This document shows, one piece after another, positions 33,870 through 45,243 of a stretch of 64,000 nucleotides of DNA; position 1 is the first letter of the stretch, and the number at the start of each line of letters is the position of its first letter. Where the stretch lies: NCBI GenBank assembly GCA_030272585.1, contig BSYQ01000010.1:3534001-3598000 (forward strand), written 5' to 3'. The stretch is from Bryopsis sp. KO-2023 (taxonomy: Eukaryota; Chlorophyta; Ulvophyceae; Bryopsidales; Bryopsidaceae). The notes beneath the pieces are model-generated. The model was not told the DNA's origin. It made no database searches and saw only the letters and a list, made by a program, of their open reading frames with translations. The translations under genes were made by a program, and so were the position numbers.

Positions 33870-35641
33870 TTTTCCAGTGGGGTCGGGTGTGCATGAAAAG
33901 TTGTCTACCTTTTTTTTTGGAACCCAAACTAAAACGATTTTGTTGAGAGTTAACCTTACCTAATCTAGGTGGTCAGGTGATTGTTTTGAGGATATAGTTC
34001 GATTGGTAAGAGTACAGCTTTTGAGGAAAAACATAGAAAAAAAATCCAGCCCATAATTCAGCAAGATCAATGTTAAAATTCATGGGGCTGGGGGAAAGCC
34101 ATTCGAAAAGGGATTCCATTGATCCCTTCTCCTCCTCACGTTCGACTGATTTCACTGGTTCGACTTCGATCTAGGCTTTCTTTTGGCCCCTTGAATCAAG
34201 GGATAATAAATTTGGTGCCAGGGTCAAGAAGAATTAGTACTGCCTTACCTACAGAAAAATACAAGTAAATCACAAGGTATGAATGCAAAAGCGAAGTTCG
34301 TGCCTGTACAACCCAAGGGATTGAGTACCAGCTCGACAGAAGGTTGTATATGCTGATTCAGTGTAAGACCCCTTTCTTTACTCTTGTTTTCAGAAACCCT
34401 TTTGGAATGGAAGCTTCTGGTAGTCTTGGTCAGGTGTGATGTTGACATTGGAGTGGAATACTTTGGTTTTCGTAAGATAGATTTTTTGAAGGGGGGGGGG
34501 GGGTCTAATTAGGTTGCAGAATTGACGAGTTTCATTTCAAGAAGAAAAACCTTTTGCAAACCCCCCTCCCAAACAAAATTGTCTGGAAGTGGGTGGAGCC
34601 AATGGAAGGAAGGGGTTTTTTTGGTCTGGGTAGTTGGATATGCTGGATCTTGTAAAGAATGAATGCTGAAATGAGGAGTAGCCTGAGGGAGGGCTGCAAT
34701 TGGCAGAATGTACTGAAAGTAGTTTCAGAGTAGATTGCTTATACTACCTGAGTTACTTGGCTTTTGTAAACTGCAGAATGAACAGGCCAGATTAACATAC
34801 TGTAACCCTCTCAAACAAACCCTCCCACCGCTTTTTTTTTACCCCACTCGATCCCTCATTATACACAGCTCCAGACCTCTTCAACCTCAAATATCTTGTC
34901 TCAAATTCCATATGTCCTTTCCAAAAAAAAATTGTCAGAATAGATTCTCAGTTATTCGACAATCACATGTCTCAACGGATGAATGCACAGCATGTTCCTC
35001 CCACTTGAAAGATCTTTCTTTCTTTCATCCTTTTTTAATCCAACAGCGGGGTTTCCCTTGTGTGCTAAAATGAAAATATATATTAATAGAAACATATTAA
35101 TCGATTGCTCACCATCCTGGATAAAACCCACAATGCTGACTGGGTGATGAACACCACAGGCTGTGGTCCACAGCCCCGTTCACTTGCTTTAATGATATGA
35201 TAAGAAGGGGGGGAGGGCAGTAGAGAATTCAATTTCTCTCGCACCAAGTTTGAAAAGAGCCCCCCCCCCCCCACACACACAAACACAAACCTTTTTCTTC
35301 CGCCCCCGTCCTCAACCAATTGGTTTCCGAACTTGCAAGTTCGGAAAAACAACCCCAAAAAAATTCAAAGCAAAGCAAAGCAAGAAAGAAAAAAGGATCT
35401 CCTTGTCCTTCTTTGCGAAAGCTCGAAAAAAAAATACACAAGACACGTATACGTAGCAGATAGCAGCCGAGCAACCATACCACAATCATTCCGATTTCCT
35501 TTTGAATACCGGACCACGACGCCCGCACGTCTTCCCCGTGTTAGGTGCTGACGTTCCCGAAATTTTTCTTGTGCAATTCGTGGTTGCCGAACTATTGAAC
35601 ATAACTATTCCATCTAAGTGTACAAGTCTATGGATGGTGAA
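33870..35641. other. Interior of element X, no gene recognised
   Basis: A/T-rich with a poly-G run (34489-34502) and poly-C (35262-35271). No domain found; short exons of an X-encoded gene could be hidden here. Confidence 0.35.
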
Positions 35642-38519
35642 CATCCCAAATTTTCCGACCCCTACTTAAGCTAAAAAAAAGTTGGTTTTGACTTAAAGTC
35701 GGCCAAAAGTTAGTAAAAAGCTACATGGCTTATGTCAGTACAAAGCCGATATCAACTTATGTTGTAAAAAAGTCGAGTGACATATCAATAACATATGTCG
35801 ATAACAGCTGTTTTTCGGCTTATGTTGATCAACTGTTCACCCAACTAAAAGTTGACCAACATTTGTTTGAGTCGACGTCAACTGACTTAAGTAGATAAAA
35901 TTGTCAGTACCAACTATTCATCGACTTAAGCCATTCAACTTGATGTGTGACTTAGAGTTAACCCACTTTGCGTTAATGGGAAACCAGGTAACTTAAGTCA
36001 GAAAATGGTTGTCAGCGACTATTTTGTCTACTTAAGTTACCCAACGTTTTGGGCGGCTGAGAGTTATCCGACTTTGCGCCGATGGGAAGCCAAGTAACTT
36101 AAGTACGATGTAGCACCCAGAACAGTGTAAAAGATTATCCGTCCGACCGACCGACCAACCGTCCAGCAAAGAGTGATAGTAACCAAGAGTCTTCGAACAG
36201 AGTTCGAAACGAACAACAGCGAACCTTAGAGTGACACCAGACGAGACCAAACGACACCAAACCAACCGAACTTTACCAAGCCAAAGAATGTTTACAGCCC
36301 CAGAAATAATCCCTATATCCTTCCTGTACTGCCACACATCCAGAGAACTCCCACCCCAGTAATTTCCCAACAAATGTCTCCCATTAAACCCCAATTTACA
36401 TTGATAGACCACTCTTCTTTTGCAACAGTACGATCCCAAAAATAGCGCGCCTCGTACCAGCCATCATTCCGTCACGCAGATACCCAGTCACGGAGCAACC
36501 ATCTGTGGTACCATCATCGTTTGGTGTTGCAATCGACGAGACAGGGAACCATAAAAAGAGTGTCGACGCCAGAGTCCGGTTTCGTCGACGGAGCCAGACG
36601 TCGCCACAAACAGGGGCGGCAGTGTAGCCGAGAGACCAGGGTGGAGCGTCCAGCGCAGCTGCGGGGACAAACGCTCATGTCCCGTCCACGTCGTATCGTC
36701 AATGGTCCTCAGCGTGTGGTGTGTGTGTGTGTGTGTGTGTTGCAGGTAGGAGACCGTACTCCCGATGTCCGGTCGTGTCCTGGTGCAAGCCCGAGTGCCT
36801 TCATGGTGAGCAGCGACGATTCCAGGGTGAGTAGACCCCCAGGAGGGCCTCCTTTGTTCATGTACCTCACTCCTTCCCCTAACCCTTTACAAGAGGTTGT
36901 AAATGTATCCCATTCCGTTGTGAGAGCCCATTCCGTTGCGGTTGCCTTGTGGAGATGCTGCTGCTTGGTGTTGAAATTCTGTGTGATAGATTGCAGGAGA
37001 GCTGCTCAATCCTGTGATTGTAACTCGTGACTTGGTGGGAGGTTCCTCCCTCCAGCATCCCTGATATCGCTTTGTGTAACTGGTCTGATGTTGCTGATGT
37101 CGAGGTACAGGGTATGTACTCTGTCGCTTTTGTTATCCTAACTTCATCCTGTTGTTTCGTGATATATTTTGTCCTACTGCCAATTTTTCTTGTCCTTGTA
37201 CACTGCATGTTCTTGAGGATTGGTCATTTATCACAGAGATAATCCCTGTGATATTTTGTTAAGAAGATTAACACTTTTTGCAGATTGAAGTTAAGGCAAT
37301 GTTGGGTATCCCACAAGAAGATTCGACGGTACACATTATTCGGAGCTATCATACCCTGAGTAGCCCACCAAGAAAAATTGCTTTGGGCCCATTCGACATC
37401 GAGGTGGAGGCTGCTGGAGATAATGCCATCATGGATAGGTGGTGACGGGTAAGATCCTACTGCATTATCATTTAGTGTCTGCTATGCCCGGTAACTCAGC
37501 AAGCTGGATTCGAGAAACGCCCAGAGAATGCTGATTAGTTGCTGGGTGTGTCATGGTCCTTTCTGAAATTTGTAATTTTGCTTATAGTTTCTGTTATTTC
37601 CTCTTTCCATTTTATTTTTCTGTGTTTTACAAGATTCACTACAATCATTGTAGTATTTAGGCTATTGAATAGCCTTTGGAAAGTTTCAAACCGGGCAGAG
37701 TTAAACTAAACCTTTGGTCTGGGAAAATTGTACTCAGGTGTCTGCTGTGCTCACGGTCACTCTCACATCAAAGAGTGAGCACAATGAGATTATCAAAAAA
37801 ACTATGGTCCTTGGGCGTTGGTTTGAAGATAGTGGGGAAAGAAATGACACCATCACAATGAGGTCTTTGAAGTGGGAAATGAAGCAACGTAAAAGCGGAA
37901 GGGGATTTAAGCATTCTTGTTTTTTAATAGATGTACGGGCAATACGATAAACAAGAGCTGATTGTGAAGGATTACAAAAAAACTGAGTTTTCTGATGGTT
38001 CAGCTTGGATTAGGGGGATCAAGAAATCTGAAAGAAGATTTTACTTGAACGATCTTGTAGAAGTGTGTGATTGGGCTTGAATATGTTTTGGGGATTGCAA
38101 CTCACAGAAAGATGCTTGTATTGATTGTATTATATGGATTCTTGTGTAAGACTCTCTCTCCAAAATGTCTGTGTTACTGTTACAGCCACTGTAACATTTA
38201 TATTGTGACAATGCAGTCCATCCAGCTTCCACCCCAACAAAAGTCACCCAACTGTTTTTCGGCTTAAGTCACCCAGCTCCCACCTCAACATGAGTCGACC
38301 GACGTTCGAGCGACGTGAGCTACCCAACTGTTTTTCGGCTTAAGTCACCCAGCTCCCATCTCAACATGAGTCGCCCAACTTTCGAGCGACATGAGCTGCC
38401 TAGCTTTTTATCGACTTAAGTCACTTGACTCGAAAGTATAACTTTAAGTTGGGCAAAGTCGGTACCGACTTTTACCCAACTCAAAACCCGACTTAAGTTG
38501 GGGCGGAAAATTTGGGATG
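35642..38519. mobile_element. Element Y: TIR element with CTTAAG-rich ends
   Basis: Ends are inverted copies of CATCCCAAATTTTCCG (35642 onward and 38519 backward). About 470 bp at the left and 300 bp at the right are packed with variants of ACTTAAGTCG and AGTTGAC-type motifs in both orientations, a subterminal repeat pattern as seen where a transposase binds multiply. The interior has two exon-like segments. No clear target duplication was found. It lies inside element X. Confidence 0.65.
37285..38080 (+). CDS. Unrecognised exons inside element Y
   Basis: The plus-strand segment 37285-37443 encodes a continuous frame (AMLGIPQEDSTVHIIRSYHT ... FDIEVEAAGDNAIMDRW, stop). The segment at 37735-37950 is open and charged (MVLGRWFEDSGERNDTI...); a third at 37932-38080 starts MYGQYDKQELIVKDYKK. 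Codon use looks coding, but splicing is unclear and no family is recognised. They could be parts of a Y-encoded transposase. Confidence 0.35.
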
Positions 38520-39622
38520 AAGAACAGCGTTGCCCCCACCGCCTGGGCAGAGCCTGTTGCCTGCAGAAAGAACGATGACCCTGCCAACCAGTCCCATCAA
38601 CCATGTTTCCAGCTTTGGAAGGATCCATCTGATCAAAAGAGTTTGGGTTTGGGGCGACTGTTGTAACTTGCAAGTAATGAGGGTAGGGCATGTTATACAA
38701 AAACACAGCCACACTTGGACGTGGTGGTGAGCACGACCACCATGGCCTTTGGGCCCGGCTCGCTTCCCGCTCGGTTGGCTTGTACAAGGGACATGACATG
38801 TGATGGTGTACTCTGGGGCCCTTTTTTATTCAATTGGTAGCACAACGGTGCTGCCGCCGCCGCCACAACCCAACGAGGGGATTGCGACTCAGGTGCCAAT
38901 AGTTTTCAGCGAGTTTGCTCTGTCTGTTGCATGAGATCATAAGGGGGGGGGGGGGGTCTTTTCTTTTATCTGGAAGATTCACCAGCATCGCTAGACATGA
39001 GTCACTGTGTCTGGGTGGGTGACATTTTAGCCAACCAGCAGCACCAGACGAAGCAGCGAGTAGGAAGTGTCTTGAGGTCAGCAATGTCTTTTTTCACCAA
39101 TACCTATCTTCTTGATACACTTTTTTCAGGAGCTGTGGGCAATGTCCCCAGCCATGATGGGTTCCCTCCTCTTTTAAGAATCTCATTGCTTGATTCAGTC
39201 AGGTGTGCAGTCAACCCCCCCACTCTTTCTTTTATAGCAATGTACGGAGAATTATTTAGCTTGCTTAAAATCCATTCAAATATAAACCAGAAGTCAAGTC
39301 GAGTCAAGGCTTTTTCATGCTCACGAAAAGAAAAACTTTACACTCAACAAAAGAAAAAACTTTACACTCAACAAAAGAAGTCCCTGTCCCTGTCCCCGTC
39401 CCCCTCCCTCGGCAGGTACTCCCGCCTCGACAACAGTTTTATTCCCTCGATTTCTTGAGGTAACAATTGCCTCAAACAATTTGATATCCAACCCAACCCT
39501 GAATATCATAACAACTGTCTCAAAAAACACACACAAAAGGATTTTTTTTTTCACTTAAAAATCACCTTTAAACTCGTTTCTTTCAGGATTATCCATCGAA
39601 AAGCAAAAATATATTTCAGTTT
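38520..39622. other. Interior of element X, right part
   Basis: Contains a poly-G run at 38942-38954 and a near-tandem repeat of a CTTTACACTCAACAAAAGAA unit at about 39335-39380. No gene recognised. Confidence 0.35.
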
Positions 39623-40015
39623 TTATAGTTTAAACATGACGTTACCACAACATACCCACATGTTCAGTGTCCTTAATGCATAAAGAAGCACCTCTTGTGG
39701 ACATTCCTCCGCCATATAGTCTAGAAGACGATCAATTTCTGGTGGGGATAATGCATATGGACTCTTGTAAGGAACGTCGACCTCAAAATTGAATTCCTCC
39801 GGCCACATGTCCGTATCCTTGAATGATGGGGCGTTGTGATATTTTTTCATGCAATCCACCCACTTCGATAATATATATTTTTTCCCCTTCCCCTGAAGTT
39901 TTACTTTTGTAAAAGATTTTACCTGTGAATTTCCAGCCCTGTGCTCTTCCCAGGCCCTCTGGGCTATTGTTCTGACTTCTTCTGTAACGTTACCTATTCT
40001 TGAGTCAAAGGCCAC
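39623..40015 (-). CDS. Unrecognised ORF in element X
   Basis: Open 130-codon minus-strand frame with protein-like composition (SKWVDCMKKYHNAPSFKDTD, PPEIDRLLDYMAEECPQEVL). There is no ATG at its 5' end; a possible donor or acceptor near 40000 suggests one exon of a spliced gene. It is the best candidate for an X-encoded protein on this strand. Function unknown. Confidence 0.4.
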   Translation of the reverse strand: MAFDSRIGNVTEEVRTIAQRAWEEHRAGNSQVKSFTKVKLQGKGKKYILSKWVDCMKKYHNAPSFKDTDMWPEEFNFEVDVPYKSPYALSPPEIDRLLDYMAEECPQEVLLYALRTLNMWVCCGNVMFKL

Positions 40016-40719
40016 AAACGATTTGGGTCGTCAGGGCTGAACATGAAACCGCTGACCCCTGTTTCTGCCAAGGATAGGCGAAACCTTTTCTCCAGAATAG
40101 AATTGTTTTTTGCAAAGGCGGACTCTCGCTCTTGCTTGGAGCCAGAGCGCTGGGGATTTGTGAGACGAGCACTGTAAGACGCTTTCGGCATAGTTCTGAC
40201 GATCCGAACGAACACCACCCAAGCCCAACGAAGCCTGAACCAAGAATAAAGCGTCTGAGTCCAGGTCCAACCAGTGGCGCACGATTTCTGCGACCCGTCA
40301 CCACAGGTGCAGCCAGGGTCGCAACCTTGGGGGACCAAAAATAAATTCTACCAAAACGTCTATTGGAAAGTGCGTTTCTCTGGGAGAGAAATCCAATTTT
40401 TTTCTTGACTGCTATTTTCTGGGAGGCCAAGGCCCCCAGGCCCCCCCTGGCTACGCCTGTGCCCATCGCGCACTCGACCTATGAAATGAAAGGGAAGAGG
40501 TCGAACCCAAACTCTTTGCTTCGCTCGTTGGGCTTTCTCCACAAACACGAAGCAAATACACACCTCTTTCCCAGCTCGCGTAAGGACCACACGACGCACC
40601 ACGAAAACGACGCACCGCCTATCTGGACGGCAAAACGCGCGCGGAGCAGAATTTCGGGAATTTGCTTGCGGGCAGCGACTTGTACGACATGTGAAATGCA
40701 GCCAGATGGTCGACGGATA

Positions 40720-40923
40720 TGTTCAATTGTTGCAAAACAAGTAGTTTATGCATAGGTGGGACGGAAGGGAGGAGGTGGGAAATTCAGTGAGATCTGCTCT
40801 TTAGTTGAAAGTCGAGAAAGGGGGTCAGAAAACGATTAGTGATTGCAGTGAAGCCGCTTGGGGCACTACAGTAACACAACATAAAATGTGAACATGAATA
40901 CTCTTCGGGCACCTCTTGTTTTT
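40720..40923 (+). repeat. Split direct repeat A1
   Basis: 204 bp, essentially the same as 55310-55513. Starts TGTTCAATTGTTGC and ends CACCTCTTGTTTTT. Confidence 0.93.
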
Positions 40924-40978
40924 GTGAACAAGTTCCGCTTTCGAAGCGGCGAGAAGGCACGCATCGTCGACACTCTGG

Positions 40979-41806
40979 ATGGACGACACCACAGCTGCTG
41001 CGTTAGCACAGTTACTTCCAGCGCTGCAACAGCTTGTCGCCAACCAAGCCCAACCAGGGGCTTCCAGTGCAGCCGTCGACGAAGGGCCGTCGGCTGACGC
41101 CGCCGACCCGGCCGAACGCGAGTTCGACCAAATTTTAAACCGAGTGTGGGGAAACCGTGTGGCGACGCTTTCAGAAGCCGTCATCAGTAACGCGGAGGAG
41201 GTTCCTAAGTCTCCCAAGAACCCGTGTCCTCGCCCATCCGAGCAGACCAGGTTCGGCACGTGGTTTGATACGGCAGACTCAAAGCTTGGCCAGCTTATCA
41301 ACGCCAAGCTAGGTGCCAAGGCAGGTGCTATCGAGTTTGGTTCCTGGGCTCCTGTTTTTTCTTATCTCATTGATATCACGGCGGGACTGAGCGCTATCGC
41401 CCACCGCCAAGGAGGTGTGACGAAAGATTTGTTGGTTCCGTATATTGGAGCTTTGGGACGCGTTCTGGAGCTCGCGTCGAGTTTATTGGAAGTGCATAAG
41501 TTGCAGGCACAGTACGCCTCTTCTGAATTTGCTGTTATTCATAAGCTTGCCAGAGAAAAGATTCGTGGTCAAGGAGCCGAGGACAGTTTTTCGTCTACAC
41601 TTATCGCGGAGGTGGTCCAAAACGTCACGGACAAATCAGTGATCGCTTTGACAAAGACTGCAGCTCAGCAGTTTGCGACGAGTGCCAAGGCCGACTCGAC
41701 AGGCCCACACCACGGCGCAAAGACGAAACCGAAGTTTAAGAAAGGATCCAAGCCCGGTACTGCACCCACGCAGCCTGCTCCACGGCCTCCCTCCCAGGAC
41801 GCTTAA
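40979..41806 (+). CDS. ORF1 (Gag-like) of the YR retroelement
   Basis: 275 aa, ATG at 40979 and stop at 41806, 14 nt before the pol start. Ala/Gln-rich N-terminus, central helical part (FGTWFDTADSKLGQLINAKL; LGRVLELASSLLEVHKLQAQ), and a Lys/Pro-rich basic tail (KTKPKFKKGSKPGTAPTQPA). No zinc knuckle. Position and composition match the first ORF of DIRS-order elements; the function as a capsid or nucleic-acid binding protein is inferred. Confidence 0.75.
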   Translation: MDDTTAAALAQLLPALQQLVANQAQPGASSAAVDEGPSADAADPAEREFDQILNRVWGNRVATLSEAVISNAEEVPKSPKNPCPRPSEQTRFGTWFDTADSKLGQLINAKLGAKAGAIEFGSWAPVFSYLIDITAGLSAIAHRQGGVTKDLLVPYIGALGRVLELASSLLEVHKLQAQYASSEFAVIHKLAREKIRGQGAEDSFSSTLIAEVVQNVTDKSVIALTKTAAQQFATSAKADSTGPHHGAKTKPKFKKGSKPGTAPTQPAPRPPSQDA

Positions 41807-41968
41807 CCCCATTTCGGTTTATGTTTCTGTGGGAACGACTGCGCGCCAGTGCAGCGTTTTGGAAACAAATTGGCACCAGTAGCCAGGTGCAAAAGTGGAT
41901 AGAAGAAGGCTATCGATTTGAGTGGCGCAAGAAAGCACCACCCCCATTTCACACTCGCGTATATTCGG

Positions 41969-42433
41969 CAGAGATAGGACTTGGGCCAAATTTTTGGTCC
42001 GACTCCGGTCCGGTCCGGTTACGGTCGGGTTACGGTCACCGTACTACGGCCGTAACTCCGTACCGTAACCGGAGTAATATGTTGTTTTTACGGTACGGAA
42101 CAGGTACGGTATAACTACGGTAGGCCCTAAATCACCGTGAAGTAGCGTGGTTCAGTGCTAAAGCGTTAGGCTGCAGTCAGTAGGGTCGCGGGTTCGAATC
42201 CCCCTGGGTTCCTTTGGAATCGCGGGACCCTGCGAGGGTCACTTTCTACGGTTTACGGTTGTTACGGCCGTTACGGTCGTTACGGTCCGGTACGGAGCGG
42301 TACGGAGTGGTACGGTGCTACGGTTACGGCCGTAAAAGTACGATTTTCTGACGAAAATTGTACTCCGGTTACGGTCCGGTTACGGTGGTTACGGTCCGGT
42401 TACGGTGACCGTAACCGTAAAGTCCTATCTCTG
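41969..42433. mobile_element. hAT-type MITE with tRNA-like core, copy 2
   Basis: 465 bp, nearly identical to 7847-8311, with the same 14-bp inverted ends and a different perfect 8-bp duplication ATATTCGG (41961-41968 and 42434-42441). Its tRNA-like core lies at 42136-42212 (box B GGTTCGAATCC near 42191). The insertion interrupts the retroelement pol frame. Confidence 0.95.
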
Positions 42434-44179
42434 ATATTCGGTAAAGGAAGAGGATTTTTCAGCGTGGGAAGACTTACGCGAGGAGTACTTACGGATAGGA
42501 GCGTTTGAACGCATTCGACCGGAGGATAGCGTCCATTTTTCGTCGGCTTTTTTGATTCCAAAAAAGACAGGAGGGTGTCGCTTGGTGCTCGACTTGAGGA
42601 AGTTTAACACCTTTGTGACCGTGCCCAAAGTACGCCTCGAGAGTCTTCAGCAATGCCGCCGGAGTCTCGTAAAGCACGGGTTCTTCGTCAGCTGCGACTT
42701 GAGCCATGCGTACTACCACCTGGGGATTCATCCGCGCCATCGCCGATTCGTGTGCTTCAAGATCAAGCTCCCCGACGGCACCATCGAATGCTTCAGGTTC
42801 CTGGCTCTCCCCATGGGTTACAAAGGCGCTCCGCGGGCCTTCACGAAGTTGACTCAGCAGTTGTTCCGGTTTCTACGCCAGCCCGACAGGACAGCACGTC
42901 AGAAGTTGCACCCCCTCCTTCACAAGTGGCGCCAGAAGACTCTCTGGATGATCGCCCTAATTTATCTGGACGATTTTCTATTCCAGTTTCACTCCCTTCA
43001 GGACGCCAGACTGGGATCCAGATTACTGCGCAACATTTTTCGACTGATGGGACTGCTGGAGCACCCCACCAAGTCCGACTGGGCACCCAGTCAGCTGAGG
43101 GAACACCTGGGGCTGACCATCGACTCGGACACGAACACTCTTTCCTTACCGCCGTCCAAGATCTCCAAATTGCGAGCAGTAGCCTCCGAGATTCTGCAGC
43201 GATGCTCCAGGTCCAGCAGGTGGATCTCAAAGCGGCGTATGGCGAGCTTTTGCGGTCTGGTCGAGAGCACGAGCATCGTCGTCCCCGAAGCCCGCATGCA
43301 CATCGCGAAGTGTTACGATTGCATGACTCAGACACCAGGCTGGAATGGCAGGATCAAAATCAGTCATGGCGCACTCAAGGACGTGCGTTACTTCATTGCG
43401 CTGTGCAAACGAATGACGTCAGTTCCTATCAATTTACCGACACAGCAGTTACTGCTGCAGACAGATGCCTCGTCGACGGGATGGGGAGCGGTTTTGCGCA
43501 GGGATATGAACCCTTCAACCAAGGTGATTCCAGTGCAGGGTTTTTGGAGTCCGACGGAACGCGCTTTCCATATCAACAGGAAGGAGATGCGCGCAGTCCG
43601 TTTTGCTTTACAGGCGTTCCAACCGCTCCTGACCCCCGACGCTCAGCTGCGCATTCACATCGACAACAGGGTTCTGATCGACATCATTCGCAAGGCCTCC
43701 TCCAGATCAGTGGATCTCAGGGAGGAGTTTGCCCAGTTGTTGGCACAGACACTCAGGATGCACATATGGCTGAAGCCGATCTACATCCCATCGAGGATCA
43801 ATCTACTGGCGGACGCGTTGTCTCGCCAATGCGACAAGGGCGATTGGCGACTATGCCCAACGATTTTTCGACAGCTTCAGGAGAAATGGGGACCACTGCA
43901 GGTGGATCGATTTGCCGACAAGGACAACACCTTTCTCCCACTGTACAACACTCGGGATCACGACCCCCACTCGATGGGGACGGATGCGTTGCAGCAAGAT
44001 TGGCGGCTTTGGAGAAATTATGCGCATCCGCCCTGGGGGCTGATCCTCCCCGTGCTGGACCTCTTGTTACACCAACGCCCCTTTTGTGTGATCATTCTCC
44101 CAGTGTGGACCGCAGCGCCTTGGTATGCGCACATGATTCGAATCTCAGCCAGGAGATGGCTGTTACCCAACATCCCGAA

Positions 44180-44567
44180 TGATACAAACGTTGGAACAAA
44201 TAGACTAGTCGAGTGGACTTACGTCTAGAGCACGGAATACACTTCAAAACAAGGAACTTTACAATAGTCCAAGTTACAATGAGGCTGTGGTCCGGGCCGA
44301 ATAAGTATTCGGCCGGGCCGACAGCCTGTCCAACCCTTTCATCCAACTCAGTGTCCTAATGGCCCCTTGGCCGTGTCCTAATGGACCCTAAGCTGAATGT
44401 GAGGCTCCAGGCCGAACTGAGGGTTGCCACCTCAGAGGCGGCCTGGCCCTCTCCCTTATTGTGTGGCTATGATGATGGTGAGCTGGTTCGGTCCGACTAC
44501 TGTCAGGCCGAACCACGTGTTGGGTGAGTGGGCCGAACCACGTGTCATACGACGGACGTTCGTATCA
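44180..44567 (-). repeat. 3' LTR of the chromovirus
   Basis: 388 bp, TGATACAAACG...TTCGTATCA on the plus strand. Pairs with 53391-53778. Confidence 0.95.
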
Positions 44568-45243
44568 ACCACTCCCCCCCCACGCAAGTACGCGCCTCGC
44601 GTACCCAAGTAACCGATTTGTGGGGGTTACACTCACACATACGCATAGACACACACAAAACGCTGTTAAGGCATCCAACAAGCCTTTAGCTTTTTAAGGG
44701 AGTCAAATAATGTTCAACCTTCGCTGAAATTAAAAGAGTGTTCAAAAACTCTAAGCGAATTATCCACAAAAATCAACCAAATGATATGGCTGCCACTTGC
44801 AGGCCGAATCATGTACTGTAAACCAGCTAACTGTTTGCACAAAGCAATCCATAAGGTCCAAATTCAGATTCCCTTATAAGTATCCAGAAAGCAGGTGATT
44901 GACCCAGCCTGGCCAATCCACTGTATAAAACCATTGGGTCAGAACTCAAAACAAAATAACCCAGTTCTGGACCTGAATGTTTCTCATCCAGAAAATAACC
45001 CAATAACCCTCCCAGGTTTGGTCTAAGCATTGTTTACCCCTACTGTCCTCCCTCAGGAATCAAAACAGTAAAAATCATAAAAAGCAGTCTGGCTCTTGTA
45101 TAACCCTCAGAAAAACATACTGCAGAAAATCAACACAGGAAAACTCAGCCCAATCCAAGGGCTCCCACCATGTCACTGTAAAACACACCCAAACATCCCT
45201 TGCCTTCCCTTTTGTCTCGCTTTTGTTCCCGATCCCAGTTCGC
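44568..45243 (-). other. Untranslated 3' region of the chromovirus
   Basis: Between the 3' ORF stop and the 3' LTR. A plus-strand C-rich run ACTCCCCCCCC beside the LTR (44571-44581) reads as a G-rich purine run on the element strand and is a good polypurine-tract candidate. No ORF of note. Confidence 0.6.

Noticed and set aside
42653..44182. A 509-codon plus-strand frame overlapping the YR element RT
   Set aside because: It is the +2 shadow of the RT/RNase H ORF, which carries the YLDD and RNase H motifs.
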